The translations under genes and the position numbers were made by a program. The notes under the pieces were generated by a model that was not told the origin of the DNA, searched no databases, and saw only the letters and a list, made by a program, of their open reading frames with translations. Of a DNA stretch of 64,000 nt, positions 10,201 through 21,251 are shown piece after piece (positions within the stretch are counted from its first letter, which is position 1; every line of letters begins with the position of its first letter). Origin of the DNA: Butyriboletus loyo (Eukaryota > Basidiomycota > Agaricomycetes > Boletales > Boletaceae). The stretch lies in NCBI GenBank assembly GCA_038093515.1, contig JBBPSI010000005.1, positions 310,001 through 374,000 on the forward strand. The letters run 5' to 3'.

Positions 10201-12150
10201 CAGCATTCGCTCCTTCGGTTCGTATCGCCGACCTTCTCTTATCACATTGCGAAATGGACGACATAAGGGAGCTTCCACATTGCGTTTTTGAATTTGTCAA
10301 CGACACGCTACTTTCGACATATCCCCCAGAGCCACGCAACTTAAAGCCATCCATGTGGCTCATCGCATCCCTCACGCGTGCGGTCGATGCGTGTCCCCTG
10401 GACTTGCGTTTGACCCTACTGGAAGCCATCCAGGACGGTGCCGGTACTTGGTTATCGGACGAGTATCGCGTTTTTACGCGAGATGAATACGCGTTAGATG
10501 TCCTACCTCTTTACCAAACTGCCTTGTTGGGTATTCAAGAACTCCCCCGTACCCTCGGGGCTCTCGAGGCTCTCTCGCCTCTCCTTCAATCTGTCTTCAT
10601 CGGTCGGGATGACAAACCTAGGGTTGCTAGGGAAGCATTTACCGAATTCTGGACTACCACCTTTGCAGATGCGGAAGAACCGAGGACCGGTTGGCCTGAG
10701 GATCTTCGAATTTGTCTCCTGCCTCCTGAGGAGGTCCTCGCGGCGGCTGACACTGAGCCTTCCAGCGATCCCGAAGAAAACGATGATACCACGGTGTGTG
10801 CACCTTCATCTGCAAACAGTGAGAGTGAGAATCTTTCTCGTACCCCACCTTTGTCACCGCTCGAGTCGGGATCACGGTCGCTGTGCAGCGTACGAACCGC
10901 ACGGACTTCGGGGGACAGGAGAGCATCGTCACCGTTTATTGGCCATCTCGGACCTGCGCTCTTCACTCCGCTTGTGGATCCCAAGTTATCGTTGGCTAGT
11001 CCTGCAGGAAGTCTTTCCCCGACTACCTCCTTTACTCTTCTGGAACCTTCCACCCCTACTACCGGTTCACGATCTTCTCGTCTCATCACCCCACCTCGTC
11101 CGCATAAGCCGACGAGCACTCCGGAATCCTTCCAAACCCTTTTGCTTAAACCACCAGCTGGGACTCTCCCTGTTCACCCCACAACCCCGGCGACGCCGCG
11201 CCCGACATGTAAAGTTCGTTCGAGTCTTTCCCCTGGCAAAGGGAGCAGTCTGGGAGACAAAGAAAATATTTCGCCTCTACCTGTGTTGTCTGCCGTCGAA
11301 GGGATATACTCTACACCAAGCAAGGTTAAACCTTCGTCTGTCCTCGGTAAACGCCATATAATCGACGAATCGCCTCAAGAAAGTGCAATGAAAAGGGGAC
11401 GAACGTCATTCATCCGTTCCTCTATTGAGTTCCCCTCAGCCGGTGACAGTGACCTGGAAGATGAGCTGGCGGTAGAGGCTACACTTTCTTCACCCGCAAG
11501 AAGTGCTCAAGTACACTATGAACAATCCCCGGCTCCGAACGAGATCTCCCAAACTAGTACCCTCTCTCGAAAACGGAAGCGCCAACGAATTATTATGGAA
11601 GCTGTAGTTGTCCCGTCACTGGCGGATATTCAACGTCGGGAACGTAACATGTGGAGGAGGGCTAGTACTGAGTGCGTCAGTACGGCTACCACATCTCCAG
11701 GTCTCCGCCGCTCGTCATCGATGTCAAGGTTGCGTGATTCCCATAGCGATGAAACGATGGCGTTGCAGAGGAAACGTTTGAAGCGTTGCGATGACGTTGA
11801 CACAAGTCCGTCTTCCTTATTGGCCGTAATAGAGGAAACAGTGATTGCGGGGAGTGGTGAGTAGGCGACCGACTGCCTGGAACCCGCACTTCCTCTGACC
11901 ATCGTTTGCAGATGATTCAATGATGCTCCCGATGCCCAGGAGCAGAAACCTTGAATCGGAAGGCTCAGACGACGACCCCCATGTGGGACAAGTGTCGCCT
12001 CGTCACCTGGCTTCTCCCGCACCACGACGATACATGCATCCTGATTATGACGCCTCAAGTGATGATGCACCCTCATCCAGCCCATCGAGAGACCTGGTTG
12101 CCCGACGCCAGCAACGTTTTGGGTTTCTTACGCAAACAGTTTCTAGCTAG
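7218..12150 (+). CDS. RIF1: Rif1-like protein, copy A (with PP1-docking motifs)
   Basis: Homologue of Rif1, which controls replication timing, telomeres and DNA repair by recruiting protein phosphatase 1. Exons are 7218-7932, 7981-8216, 8267-9310, 9352-9415, 9465-10002, 10052-11856 and 11912-12150; they total 4641 nt (1546 aa) with all phases consistent. Residues 23-26 (RVAW) and 57-60 (SILK) form an N-terminal RVxF-SILK pair as in yeast Rif1. KEN-box-like DKEN occurs at residues 14-17 and again in the tail. The Rif1 N-terminal HEAT-repeat domain follows (CDLIEAYSILHARLR onward, LPTPNARKTCALSIWLLQVQ, WALAVLASLIVLLGPSL). After about residue 900 comes a long Ser/Thr-Pro-rich disordered tail with a basic block (SRKRKRQRIIMEAVVVPSL). 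A segment near 9551-9643 may be read in the wrong frame. Tail-to-tail with copy B. Confidence 0.88.
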
Positions 12151-13078
12151 TCTTTTCATCTCTGAGTCGTTCTACCATCTACTCTCAGTGAACAGTAATA
12201 TTGTTATCATTTGTATTATTTCTTTGTATGGTTGTCTCCATAACCGTCACTCATCAATCCAAGGATAAAAAATGCTCATGTAATTCAAGTTGCCGGGATG
12301 AATGATTGCGAAACCGCCTCAACGTTCCAACATCAAGCTGTCCTCGACAGTGCTTGGCTCTTCCGAAGATGTTGGCGATTCCTCCAATTTAAAGGGGATC
12401 CTGCTGGTACAACCGACTCCAGCGGCCCTACCTCGCCAACCTACTAATACTAGTATGACCCATCGTCTCTCCGCCTCCACCAGACAACCCTTCTCGTTGG
12501 GATACATACCTGGACAACCCTTGTTGTGTGGATCTTGCACCATGGTTGAACTCCGCTAGCAAGACTCGCGAAAACCGCAGTCCTACCGTCGTGACTCCGA
12601 TCTGATATCAAGCGCGTTGACGCCCGTTCTTCAAGATAATTCGCCCCCCGCGACGCCAGGTCTATGCGGAGAATTGTTCGAGGCAGTTTGCGCCGTCGTT
12701 ATCCTCAAAAGACGTCTACCAGTTTCCCATTGTGCAAAGCACGGATGCTCCGGGCTCGCAGAGTTGCGTATCATCAAGGACATATTCTGGCCCAGATTCC
12801 TGGCGCAACTTGGGCTTTGTGGAGGCGCACATGTACGGCGAAGTTGAATGTAATGACCTGGTAGTTTCTCTCTTCGAGGCAGATCTAGCACCAAGTATAT
12901 TGCAACCACAATTGTTATCGTGGAGGCAGGTTTTGCAACTCACTTGGAGTATTAGAAGGTCAACAGAAAGACCGTCTGACGATGTCCAGCATTTGATACA
13001 CAGACCATATCATATCATTTACTCGAGACGGTGCAAAGATTATAGATGTGATGCATCATAATGATGGAAAGTATATTA
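12151..13078. other. Intergenic region between the two RIF1 genes
   Basis: About 930 bp between the stop codons of the convergent RIF1 copies. Open frames at 12302-12559 and 12631-12909 are short, lack splice context and match nothing I recognise. I found no trace here of the C-terminal helical module that copy B carries. Presumably it holds both 3' UTRs and terminators. Confidence 0.5.
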
Positions 13079-16000
13079 TCATCCGGAATCACCCACTTTC
13101 TTGCCCATTTGCTCAGTCAAGGCCGCACCGATTTGGTGGACCAACTTTGTCGCCTGAACAAGTTCGCACATGGGTATCTGAGACGCACCGTTCGCGACGG
13201 AGGCATAAACATCCCGCAGGGCGTCAAGCCTTGCTGACGTAGTCTTGGCCCTTCCTAAGGACGGACGAGTGGGAGCTGAGGAAGAGCTTTCGCGTTGCGA
13301 CATCGCCTTTGGCAAACTCAATCCAGAGGGAAGATAAGGCTCATCATCGTGCTCTAATAGTCTAACTGAGTGGAGTGACTGGCACGATGATATTCTGGCG
13401 TACCACGTGGTGCAGAAGTCCGAGTCCGTGGTGGAGAGCTGGGGTGAACGTCTACCAGAGATCGGTCAACGTCGATCTCTGAGTATGGTAGAGAAGGTCA
13501 ATGGACATCTAATCCTGTGCAAAAATTACACTTGCCCGGTAATGTTGCATCGACACGAAGGTTTTCCCAGTCAAGGTTATCTTTGTCGGACCCCACAGAC
13601 GGTGGCAAAGCGGGCGGCGGCGTCCTTTCTCTTTGTGCGCTACACGGTGAGGATGTGTGGGAGACGGACATGGGGCCCTGTCTAGTGCAGAGGGTGTTCT
13701 TCCTCGTTTCCGCTTTTTGCACCATTTTCCGATGCGAGATCTCACGGAAAGTAGGTACCTGTACACCATCGAATACCTTTCTTTTCTTCAGCGGCACAGA
13801 ACTCATACGTGGAACGTTAATGGGCGTAACTTCGCGAGTGGCAGGCTCTGATTCTAATTTGCGCATGGAACGAAGAGTATCACGCGAAGTTTGACTTCGT
13901 TTCTGGGGTGCATTGTCTGAGGGAAATGGATCAATGTTGTTTTTCCTTCAATAACCACCAAACATAATTACCATCGTCTGCTCGCTTCCATTTTTGGTGC
14001 GACACGTATAAAGTGACTGGATGGTTTTTTTCGGGGGGCATCGCACCACCAGGAGGGAAGGGTATTTTGGGACAGCTCGCCGATCGTTCCGATACATCTG
14101 GGGAAGATGCGTCTATTCGGCTGGAGTACTCCTGGAGTTGGCGCAGGACCGTTGGTTGAAGCGCATCAGAAGAAGAGGGTATAAGGAAGGTGGTATCTTC
14201 TTGGCCCGTAAACGTCTGCTGTCCGTGCGGTGCAACTTCCATATCGGTTACTCCTGCCCAGGCTCCAGCGTTTATTGATGTTGACGATGGGCTGACCCGA
14301 AGACTGAATTCACCAGAATCCTGATGTTGATGACTGGCAGGAAAGTGAACTTGGGAACCATTACTCTTCAAACGGAAACCGTTGGTATTTCTTGCAAAGT
14401 AATCATCTCCGGTACTCTGCGACTGCGATCCAGTGGCCAATGATAATCCATCGGCAAGATCGCCTCCATAGGCAGCCACGAAACAAGCCAGACAAGATTT
14501 GATCTTTGGGGGAAGAATATTGCAAAATTGGCTGTGACCATGATAGGTTGCCCTCCAAAATTTTTCGAAAGCGAAAGGGGCTATGGCCGGTGTCGGGATG
14601 CGAGAAAAAGCAGAGGCTAGAAAATTTTCCATGTCCTGGAGATACTGAATCGATAACGGAAGGACTTCGAGAGCCTCCAGGGTCTGACAGTACAAAGAGA
14701 CGGCCTGAAAGAGTTCCAGTGTGCCGAAGAGAATGGATGATGAGAAGTCATACCACAGAATTAAACTCATCATTCGACATGACCTCATTATGATCCTCGA
14801 TCCAAAGACAGAGGCTGCTGCAAAGAGCTTGGAGTATATCCATCACCTTGCCTGGGGCTGAAACTATCACATGGCGGATAACATTGAGAAGGTCAAAGGA
14901 GTGTGTCAGCGCCTCCGAAGAGTGACATGCTCGGCTATAAGAGGCAGCCAAGCAGTCGTCAACTATGGACAGAAGGTCGTCGGTTGGAGAATTGCCATGT
15001 TCATAAGTACACATCAAAAGAAAGCCAAACACGGCTACGATCGACTCCCTGTCGAAATCCGTAAATAATGTTTTGAGGATAAGGATTATAAACAAAGCAA
15101 TACCAAGTTTCAACTCGTTTTCCATGAACATACTGCAGGATGAAGTGTTCAATCACCATGGCGGAATCCCCTGATAATGTGATAGCATTCCGAAGCAATG
15201 CCTTCCATGCTTCTAACTCGGGTTTGGATAAAACCCAGGTACTGGACTATATCAGCAACAGGCTCTTGAAGTTAAGAAGACGATGTACCTACCAAATTGG
15301 GATTGCGAGAAAATTGACAAGTTCCTTCCAGTCAAGAACGAGCTCCGGAGGGGACAATGATGTCGCAACGACTCCCCAGAGTTCACGTTGGCTTTTAAGG
15401 ACCAATTGTATCTCTGTGTGATCATGTATATCGCATAGAAACGACGGTGAAGCTGTCGTCATGAGATTGGCACAGAGTCTGCTCCAAAATGTCCGGACGC
15501 CAATATCAAGAACGTGAAAGGCATACTTTAGAATTGAGACAAGGATAAGTTCAGCGGCCTCCGCGAGACTGAAGGCAACGAAAGCCTTTCGCATTGCACA
15601 CCACAATTGATCGATGAACGTGAGACTGTATAGTTGATCATGGACATTCCAAGACCCCCAATCGGGCTGACAGTCTCCGAAGGCCTCTGATGGCAAAAAC
15701 TCGACGATTATCGCGGCAGCGTATTTCAGCACATCTGTTGTCACAGTAGTATGCTGTCCGCATTCGAGCTGATGTGAGCACGCAAGCAAGATGGCCAGCC
15801 ACACGTCAACGAGACCCGGCTTGAATAAAATGCAAGTATTCAATATACAAACAAACTAGGTGGTAAGCTGACTTACGTCCAAATCTTTCCCGTCTGCCTT
15901 GGTTGCAAGACGCATCCATATTACCAATAATGTCTTATGGTGTTTAGCGATCTCTGTGTCCTCCAGCCAATGCACGGAAACCGGAACCTTGGGGATAGAG

Positions 16001-17628
16001 TGGATGGTCGATGTGAGGCTGTCCCAATTAGCACCAATGATGGCTCCGTTGAGCAAGACCGAGGCAGGGATTTCATACATGTTCTGTAAGATTTGATGTC
16101 GAACTTGAGCAACGTTGGTAAGTGCTTGAAGAAACATGAATCCCTCTCGACGTGTGTGTTTGCACTCTGTTCGGACCATTGCCTTGACGACCAATAAAGC
16201 TTGAGATACCCTATCGCCACACTCGTCAGACCGGATTGCTGTCATCCGGTCTGTTAAAAGCACATTAGCGAGTGCCGTGCCAATGCCTCCGCTGACCTCC
16301 TGTTTGATCACATAGAAAGCCGAAGAAATTAAGGCTGGCTCTACGTCCTCAGAGTTGAAAAGCATGCGACTGAAAGTCCAGACGAAACATCTCCAAACGT
16401 GCGGATGCAGAGCTCGTACAATGGATCGCTTGTGCGTAAGTGCCATAGCGAGTGCTTGAAGGATGAAACGTAGAACCGCGGGTTTGCTATACAAGGCTGG
16501 ACCGCAGAGAACTATCAACGAGGCGAGGACAGCAAGTAACCAAGTCGGAGTAACTCCAGGGCACGTGTGAGATTCATCGGAAAAAGCGGCGCGGACTATG
16601 CGCGAGAAACTCGTGTCCCCGGGAGGTACCTGAGATTCGTCGCAGCAAGATTCCAAATAGGACGTGACGTGACTGGATAGCGTCTGCCATTCCATCGAGG
16701 AGAGTTCTGTTTGATGAATTAATGCATTTGCAAATTTGCCCAAGGCGATGCAAGCATGCAAACGAAGCTCGGAGGATTCGCAATGCAGGTTTTTCATCAC
16801 GTGGGGAAGCAACGGGAAAAGGAGATCGAGAAATCCAGATGGGTGGCGTTCTATTGTATGCGAAATAGCCTAGTAGGAAAGCGTGAACGCGAGGAAAGAG
16901 CAAATGTAATATGGTCCTACTTTCAGACCATCGAGAACAATGTTGCCTGGTTGTCTTTCCCCATCCAAAGCTCGTTGAAGAGCAGAAAATATATCATCTC
17001 GCCGAGAACCGAGAACAGTTAGGGGGAGACGATGAGAACTCAAGGTCCATAATGATAGAGAGTATGTCTTGGCTTCATTAAAAAATGGCAGTCGCTCTGC
17101 AAGAGCGATGTCTAGAACGTCACCGAATAATAACGAAAGATCATGTTCTGAGTAATATGAGTTGTGCGGTCGTAGTCGGATCAGATCGGACATACCGGGG
17201 AATACAAAGTGGAAAGCAGGGAATCGGAATATTGTCGTGAGGGCACATAGAGCATGGTGGCACAGCGAGGAGGAATCTCTAGTGTACTGCCTTGCGTGGA
17301 CCTTGACGTGGAGGTACATACTGTTTCCAAGCAATGTATCATCCAAAGATGAACGAGGAGTCGACAGGGGGTCAATGTGAGCAAGACGGGCATCGCGCCG
17401 CAACGCCCGAATAAATTTATCCTTGTGGGTCTTGAGGGGGGCGAGGGCGTGAGGCAGTGCACCGCAAGCGTCTAAGCGCTGACTCTGAGACCTGAGCCGG
17501 TTTGCGAATGTCGCATAGGCGTCAAGGAGATCGTGGATAGAAGTGAAAGATTTTTCATGGAGAGAGTCTGTGATTGTCTCTACGGTCGAGAGCAAATATG
17601 ACGGATCCTCGAGAGGGTCGTTCACCAT
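13079..17628 (-). CDS. Rif1-like protein, copy B (divergent paralogue)
   Basis: Second Rif1 homologue. Exons are 16921-17628, 15877-16869, 15293-15819, 15134-15241, 14754-15048, 13972-14704, 13532-13916 and 13079-13451; they total 4122 nt (1373 aa) in frame. It matches copy A block by block: SIHDLLDAYATFANRLR, LPFFNEAKTYSLSLWTLSS, then WLLAVLASLIVLCGPALYS, VSLYCQTLEALEVLP, and the basic tail block LKKRKVFDGVQVPTF. The first in-frame ATG (17628) already lies at the level of copy A residue ~85. The region corresponding to RVAW/SILK is therefore absent, unless a small upstream exon beyond the in-frame stop at about 17730 was missed. The C-terminus adds a helical module (SARLDALRDVYASVANGASQ and onward) not found in copy A. 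The open frame over eight exons argues for a functional gene. Confidence 0.8.
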
Positions 17629-18077
17629 AGCAGCAGGGCGTTTGAACGACGCGACGGGTGCATCGCCACGCGCGTGCCCTGAGTCGTCGACGCCACAGAG
17701 CTCGTCGCGGTCTAAGATGGTGACAGTTTATGCTCTGACCGAGCTTTGGACAGAGCCGCACGGTGTCGGGGACAGCGTTGCGACACGACGGCAAGGAACG
17801 GAGACACAATAAATGATGCGACTCTCCCGGGCTCCGTTTAATTCCCTTTCTCCAATCAAGCGACAGTCCGCCTTTCGGCAAATGAACCACCCCCCCCCTC
17901 CCCCCGCCAAACATGAACAAGCCCCATCGTGGATGATATAAATGGATCCTGCCCGTTCTCTCACCCTCGCCCTCATTTTTAGCTTTTCCCGCAACGACCA
18001 CCTCGCCCTACTCGGCTCCATTCCCACCAGCCTAGCGCTAATTCGCTCTTTTAAACGACTCTGATCCCACAATTGTC
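17629..18077. promoter_or_regulatory. Divergent promoter region, RIF1 copy B / secreted protein
   Basis: 449 bp separate the ATG of RIF1 copy B (17628, minus) from that of the KNH-like gene (18078, plus). The stretch contains a poly-C run (17888-17905) and pyrimidine-rich DNA just before 18078, common in basidiomycete promoters. An open frame continues upstream of 17628 to a stop near 17730, so a short first exon of copy B could lie here. No specific operator recognised. Confidence 0.4.
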
Positions 18078-18601
18078 ATGCTCAGCTCGTTGTTCTCTGT
18101 CTTCTCTGCCTTCATATTGATTCTTTCTCACCTTGTCAACGCTGCCCCTGTCACCCCAACTGAATTCCTTGCCTTTGCGCCTACTATCATCTCTCCCTCC
18201 AACGGCACCGTCTGGGTCGCCGGTAGCTCGCAGAATGTCTCTTGGAAAACCTCAAACGTTCCCAATGAGGCTCGAAACTATACCTTGACTGTTCTGCTCG
18301 GTCGCATCGCCAACAATTCTGAGAACTTGGATATAAGTAAGTCGATCGCATTCAGGTCACACGTCCAAGTTCTGACTAGTGGCTCAGAAAAGCCATTGGC
18401 GTCCCAGGTTCCAATCATGGAAGGTACTGTCTCTATCATAGTCCCATCCAACACAACCGATGGCACCAATTACATCGTCGCCTGTAAGTACCCGGCATTC
18501 TATCAATTTCCATTGTCCTCATGCATTCCGAAGTGATTGGTGATTCCGGAGACACTTCTCCACCTTTCTCTATTCTCTCTTCTTCCGACGCGTCACGCTA
18601 G
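18078..18601 (+). CDS. Small secreted Kre9/KNH-type Ig-like protein (second intact copy)
   Basis: Exons 18078-18336, 18388-18483 and 18534-18601 sum to 423 nt (140 aa). A strong signal peptide (MLSSLFSVFSAFILILSHLV) is followed by the same single Ig-like domain as the gene at 3606-4137: TIISPSNGTVWVAGSSQNVS, then GTVSIIVPSNTTDGTNYIV and LIGDSGDTSPPFSIL. The intron before the IGDSG exon is in the same place in both genes, confirming common descent. Several N-glycosylation sites (NGT, NVS, NYT, NNS) are present. Secreted, probably cell-wall-associated; no enzymatic role expected. Sequence identity to the 3606 copy is modest, so this is an older duplicate than the dead copy at 6290. Confidence 0.8.
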
Positions 18602-18886
18602 ACAACCTATAGCTGAGTGCCGAACAATCGGACTGTCACATTACAGACTAAAATTACTTCAGCTGCGCTCGACGTAGTTTTGTTCGTTCGGTAATCGAGA
18701 CGATTACACTCAAGTGTATCATCTTTTCTGGACATTATATGGACTATTACCTCGTTTAGAAAATATCATCGCACTTAGGACAAGTTAGCGTCGCTTGATG
18801 CTCATCCAACTGGTACTTCAGTGTATGTTTTGATCAGTGGGTGCTGGAATGGACTACAGATTCTCGCTCTATGAGATGACTATCTC

Positions 18887-19808
18887 TCACTCTTTCTTTA
18901 CCTGAGCACTAGCTTGAGCCTGCCATAACGATCCGGAAATGTGTCCATACGAATCCCACATCAGCCATAGGGGAACAGCGACCCAACTGTGATCGAATGG
19001 TTGTCGATCGTGAAATCTCAAATAGCATGTGCCACTTACATGAAATTCATAAACTATGGTTTCGCAAGTATGTTCGCGTGAGTCCACCGGATCATCAATG
19101 GATTGTTGAGAAATGCTCCTACCACAAGGTTTACCCAAAAATGAAATGGGTTGGAGATATTCAAGTTGGGACTTCCCATCAACCATTCGGGACAGAATGT
19201 CATCCATCTAAATCATCCATGCCTCAACTAGCTCGGAGCAATAATCCTGACAAACGACCTACCCTCCATATAACTCCGCAGTACTCAATACGATGATCCA
19301 GTAATGACGAGAGGGGTCGTTCTTGATAACCTGGGTCAGAATATAGCAGCAAAGTGGTCCAGCACCGAGGACAGTCAATATTTCAAGGGACACGACCGTT
19401 GGGTCTGAAACACCGAAACGGGCGTCTGCAAAGGTATACTCCTTCCCTAATAGTGTACAAGTCGTTCATTACGCTTGCTACGTCGCTAGCTTCAGAACAT
19501 GCACTCACAAAGGTCTGCTAAGAAACCTGTGCTGGTGTTTACCGACCTGCCGAAGGTTGAAAGATAGAGGAAGGAACCCTCAAACAAGAAGTGTATCAAT
19601 GCATCAAAGGCCTTGACAATCGCAATTCGTTGATGGTCCTTTGAATCATATTGTTACTCACCAGCCAAAAGAACGTGAACCTGTCTTGCCATCGTGCGTT
19701 TTTTGGTAGCAAGATATTAGCGCAAGCAGTTGCAATGAAACCGATAGCGCCAATCCCTACGAGAGAGATCAAGGAGGTCAGGGTGAATACTTTGTCCAGG
19801 GAGCTCAT
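18887..19808 (-). CDS. EBP/EXPERA-type sterol delta8-delta7 isomerase
   Basis: Predicted ER membrane protein of 210 residues of the emopamil-binding (EXPERA) family; members isomerise the sterol C8-C9 double bond to C7-C8. Exons are 19662-19808, 19509-19611, 19263-19446, 19123-19207, a 14-nt microexon at 19040-19053, and 18887-18986; total 633 nt, in frame. Four hydrophobic segments are seen. Family landmarks include FDALIHFLFEGSFLY (His and Glu of the conserved H...E pocket), WKEYTFADARFGVSDPT, the ELYGGWMTFCPEWL block, and WVAVPLWLMWDSYGHI near the end. The microexon is needed to restore VFMNFIWVAVPLW. Divergent from EMC8. Some fungal EXPERA proteins lack proven isomerase activity, so substrate is inferred. 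Confidence 0.85.
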
Positions 19809-20292
19809 GGCAGTTGAGAAGAAAGATGGGGGGAAAGAGTCGCATACTAATAAGGTCTCCAGGGCCTTGCCAAGCAACAGAAGGCGATGCTACGCCTGAT
19901 GATCGTTTCACCTCCCAGGTGGTTAGCTAATAGCCGGAGAGTGCAGTCAAACCCAATATTGATGAGTGGTAATGACCGGTCCTACTAGTCTGCCGGTCCT
20001 GCTACAATCTTGACGTGGCGTAGCAACTTGCAACATGGAGTGATTCGTGCCAGTTCGAACTTCGTTGACCGAGCCAAAAAGCCCTCCGAATATATATATA
20101 TAAACCTAAAAAAATCAAAAGTTACGCTCAACAGATTGATTTACGGGTCTACAATGTTGCACGACCATAGGACAGAATAAATCATTCAATGGTTTTTTTT
20201 GGAGGTACCAGCTGTCGTCTCGCCACCGAGGACCCCGTGAACTCTCCATACAACTGTAAACGGTCCACATCGTACCGCTCAGAGTGATAGTC
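19809..20292. promoter_or_regulatory. Divergent intergenic region, EBP / EMC8
   Basis: 484 bp between the ATGs of EBP (minus) and EMC8 (plus). A (TA)n run at about 20091-20102 could serve as an AT-rich promoter element. Nothing coding is supported. Confidence 0.35.
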
Positions 20293-21059
20293 ATGGCTTC
20301 ATATTCCATCCTTCACAAAGCCTACATCAAGATTTTCCTTCACACCGTTAAACACCCGCATAAACAAGTGAATGGGGTATTGCTTGGAAAACTGGAGTCG
20401 AATGTTGTGATCATCCAAGACGTTGTTCCGCTTCTCCATCACTGGACCAGCCTCAGCCCCATGATGGAGATTGGCCTTGACCTGGTGTGTACGCTACGTG
20501 ACTAGCTCATCTGGTCCTTTGCTACAGTTCTACAGGCAAGAGGGCATGCAGAATCTCTCGATCTTTCCCTAGTTGGCTATTACCAGGCTTGCGAGAGAAT
20601 AGATGATACGGCTCTAGCACCAGTAGGAGAACGCGTTTCTGAGCAGATCCGGGGCCAGTTCAGTGATGCGATTGCCTTTGTGGTAAATATGAATTTCCAT
20701 GTCGTGTCGTCCCCTTTCACGGTTGTGTTATCAGATTGATGGTGATTCGCTAGGGTCGGGCGAAGCAGCGTTGATTGTAAGTTGGATCCTCACCGCCACA
20801 TTATTTCCGTCGTTCACCACCCCTCGAGCCGTATCTTCCGCAATCTGGCCTAACGACGTGGCGCCCACAAGCTTTCCGACCGCCGGCTTTCACTCCAGGT
20901 TCGCGAGTCACTCTGGCGAATCGAGAAACACCATCGCTCGCTGTATCCCTAGTCCGGGATAGCCACACGCACCAAAAATTTGGAGATTTTGATGATCATT
21001 TGGAGGATGTGACGATAGATTGGTTGCGGAACAATGCATGTAACATCGTGGATCTGTAA
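20293..21059 (+). CDS. EMC8: ER membrane protein complex subunit 8/9 (MPN-like)
   Basis: Subunit of the ER membrane protein complex that inserts tail-anchored and multipass proteins. Begins MASYSILHKAYIKIFLH and continues with the UPF0172/MPN-like landmarks HPHKQVNGVLLG, VVPLLHHWTSLSPMMEIGL, LSLVGYYQACERIDD and, at the end, FDDHLEDVTIDWL. Introns follow the codon for DL (GTGTGT donor), FV and ALI. The MPN fold here lacks the zinc-binding JAMM residues, as is normal for EMC8/9. Stop TAA at 21057-21059. Confidence in family is high; exon edges of the third exon are by eye. Confidence 0.85.
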
Positions 21060-21251
21060 AGTTTCCGATATGTTTGTCAGTTTTTTTTTTCAGTACCAAC
21101 GGCGCTCCATTATTGGCCGCAAAGACCACCGTCTTTTCTGCATTGTTCTATCAGATAGACTGATAGGAGCTCGATTAAATTCATGTCGTAATTGGCTGGT
21201 ACGATAGATATATATCACAGTCACCAACCATCCGCATTTCTGCTCTCACAG

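Noticed and set aside
10498..11361. 287-codon plus-strand open frame
   Set aside because: It is the +1 frame of RIF1 copy A exon 6; its composition is Leu/Arg/Pro-rich with no start context or family match, while the annotated frame aligns with copy B.
12302..12860. Possible remnant of a RIF1 exon or another gene between the two RIF1 copies
   Set aside because: Translations in all frames show no similarity to either RIF1 tail or to any family I know.
17544..18001. Minus-strand frame upstream of RIF1 copy B taken as an extended N-terminus
   Set aside because: It is in a different frame from the start at 17628; in the correct frame a stop lies near 17730 and no ATG intervenes.
19500..19615. 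Apparent one-base frameshift in EBP exon 2
   Set aside because: It came from my miscounting a line; the known frame of the neighbouring open frame (stop at 19596) fixes the base count and the exon is 103 nt, in frame.
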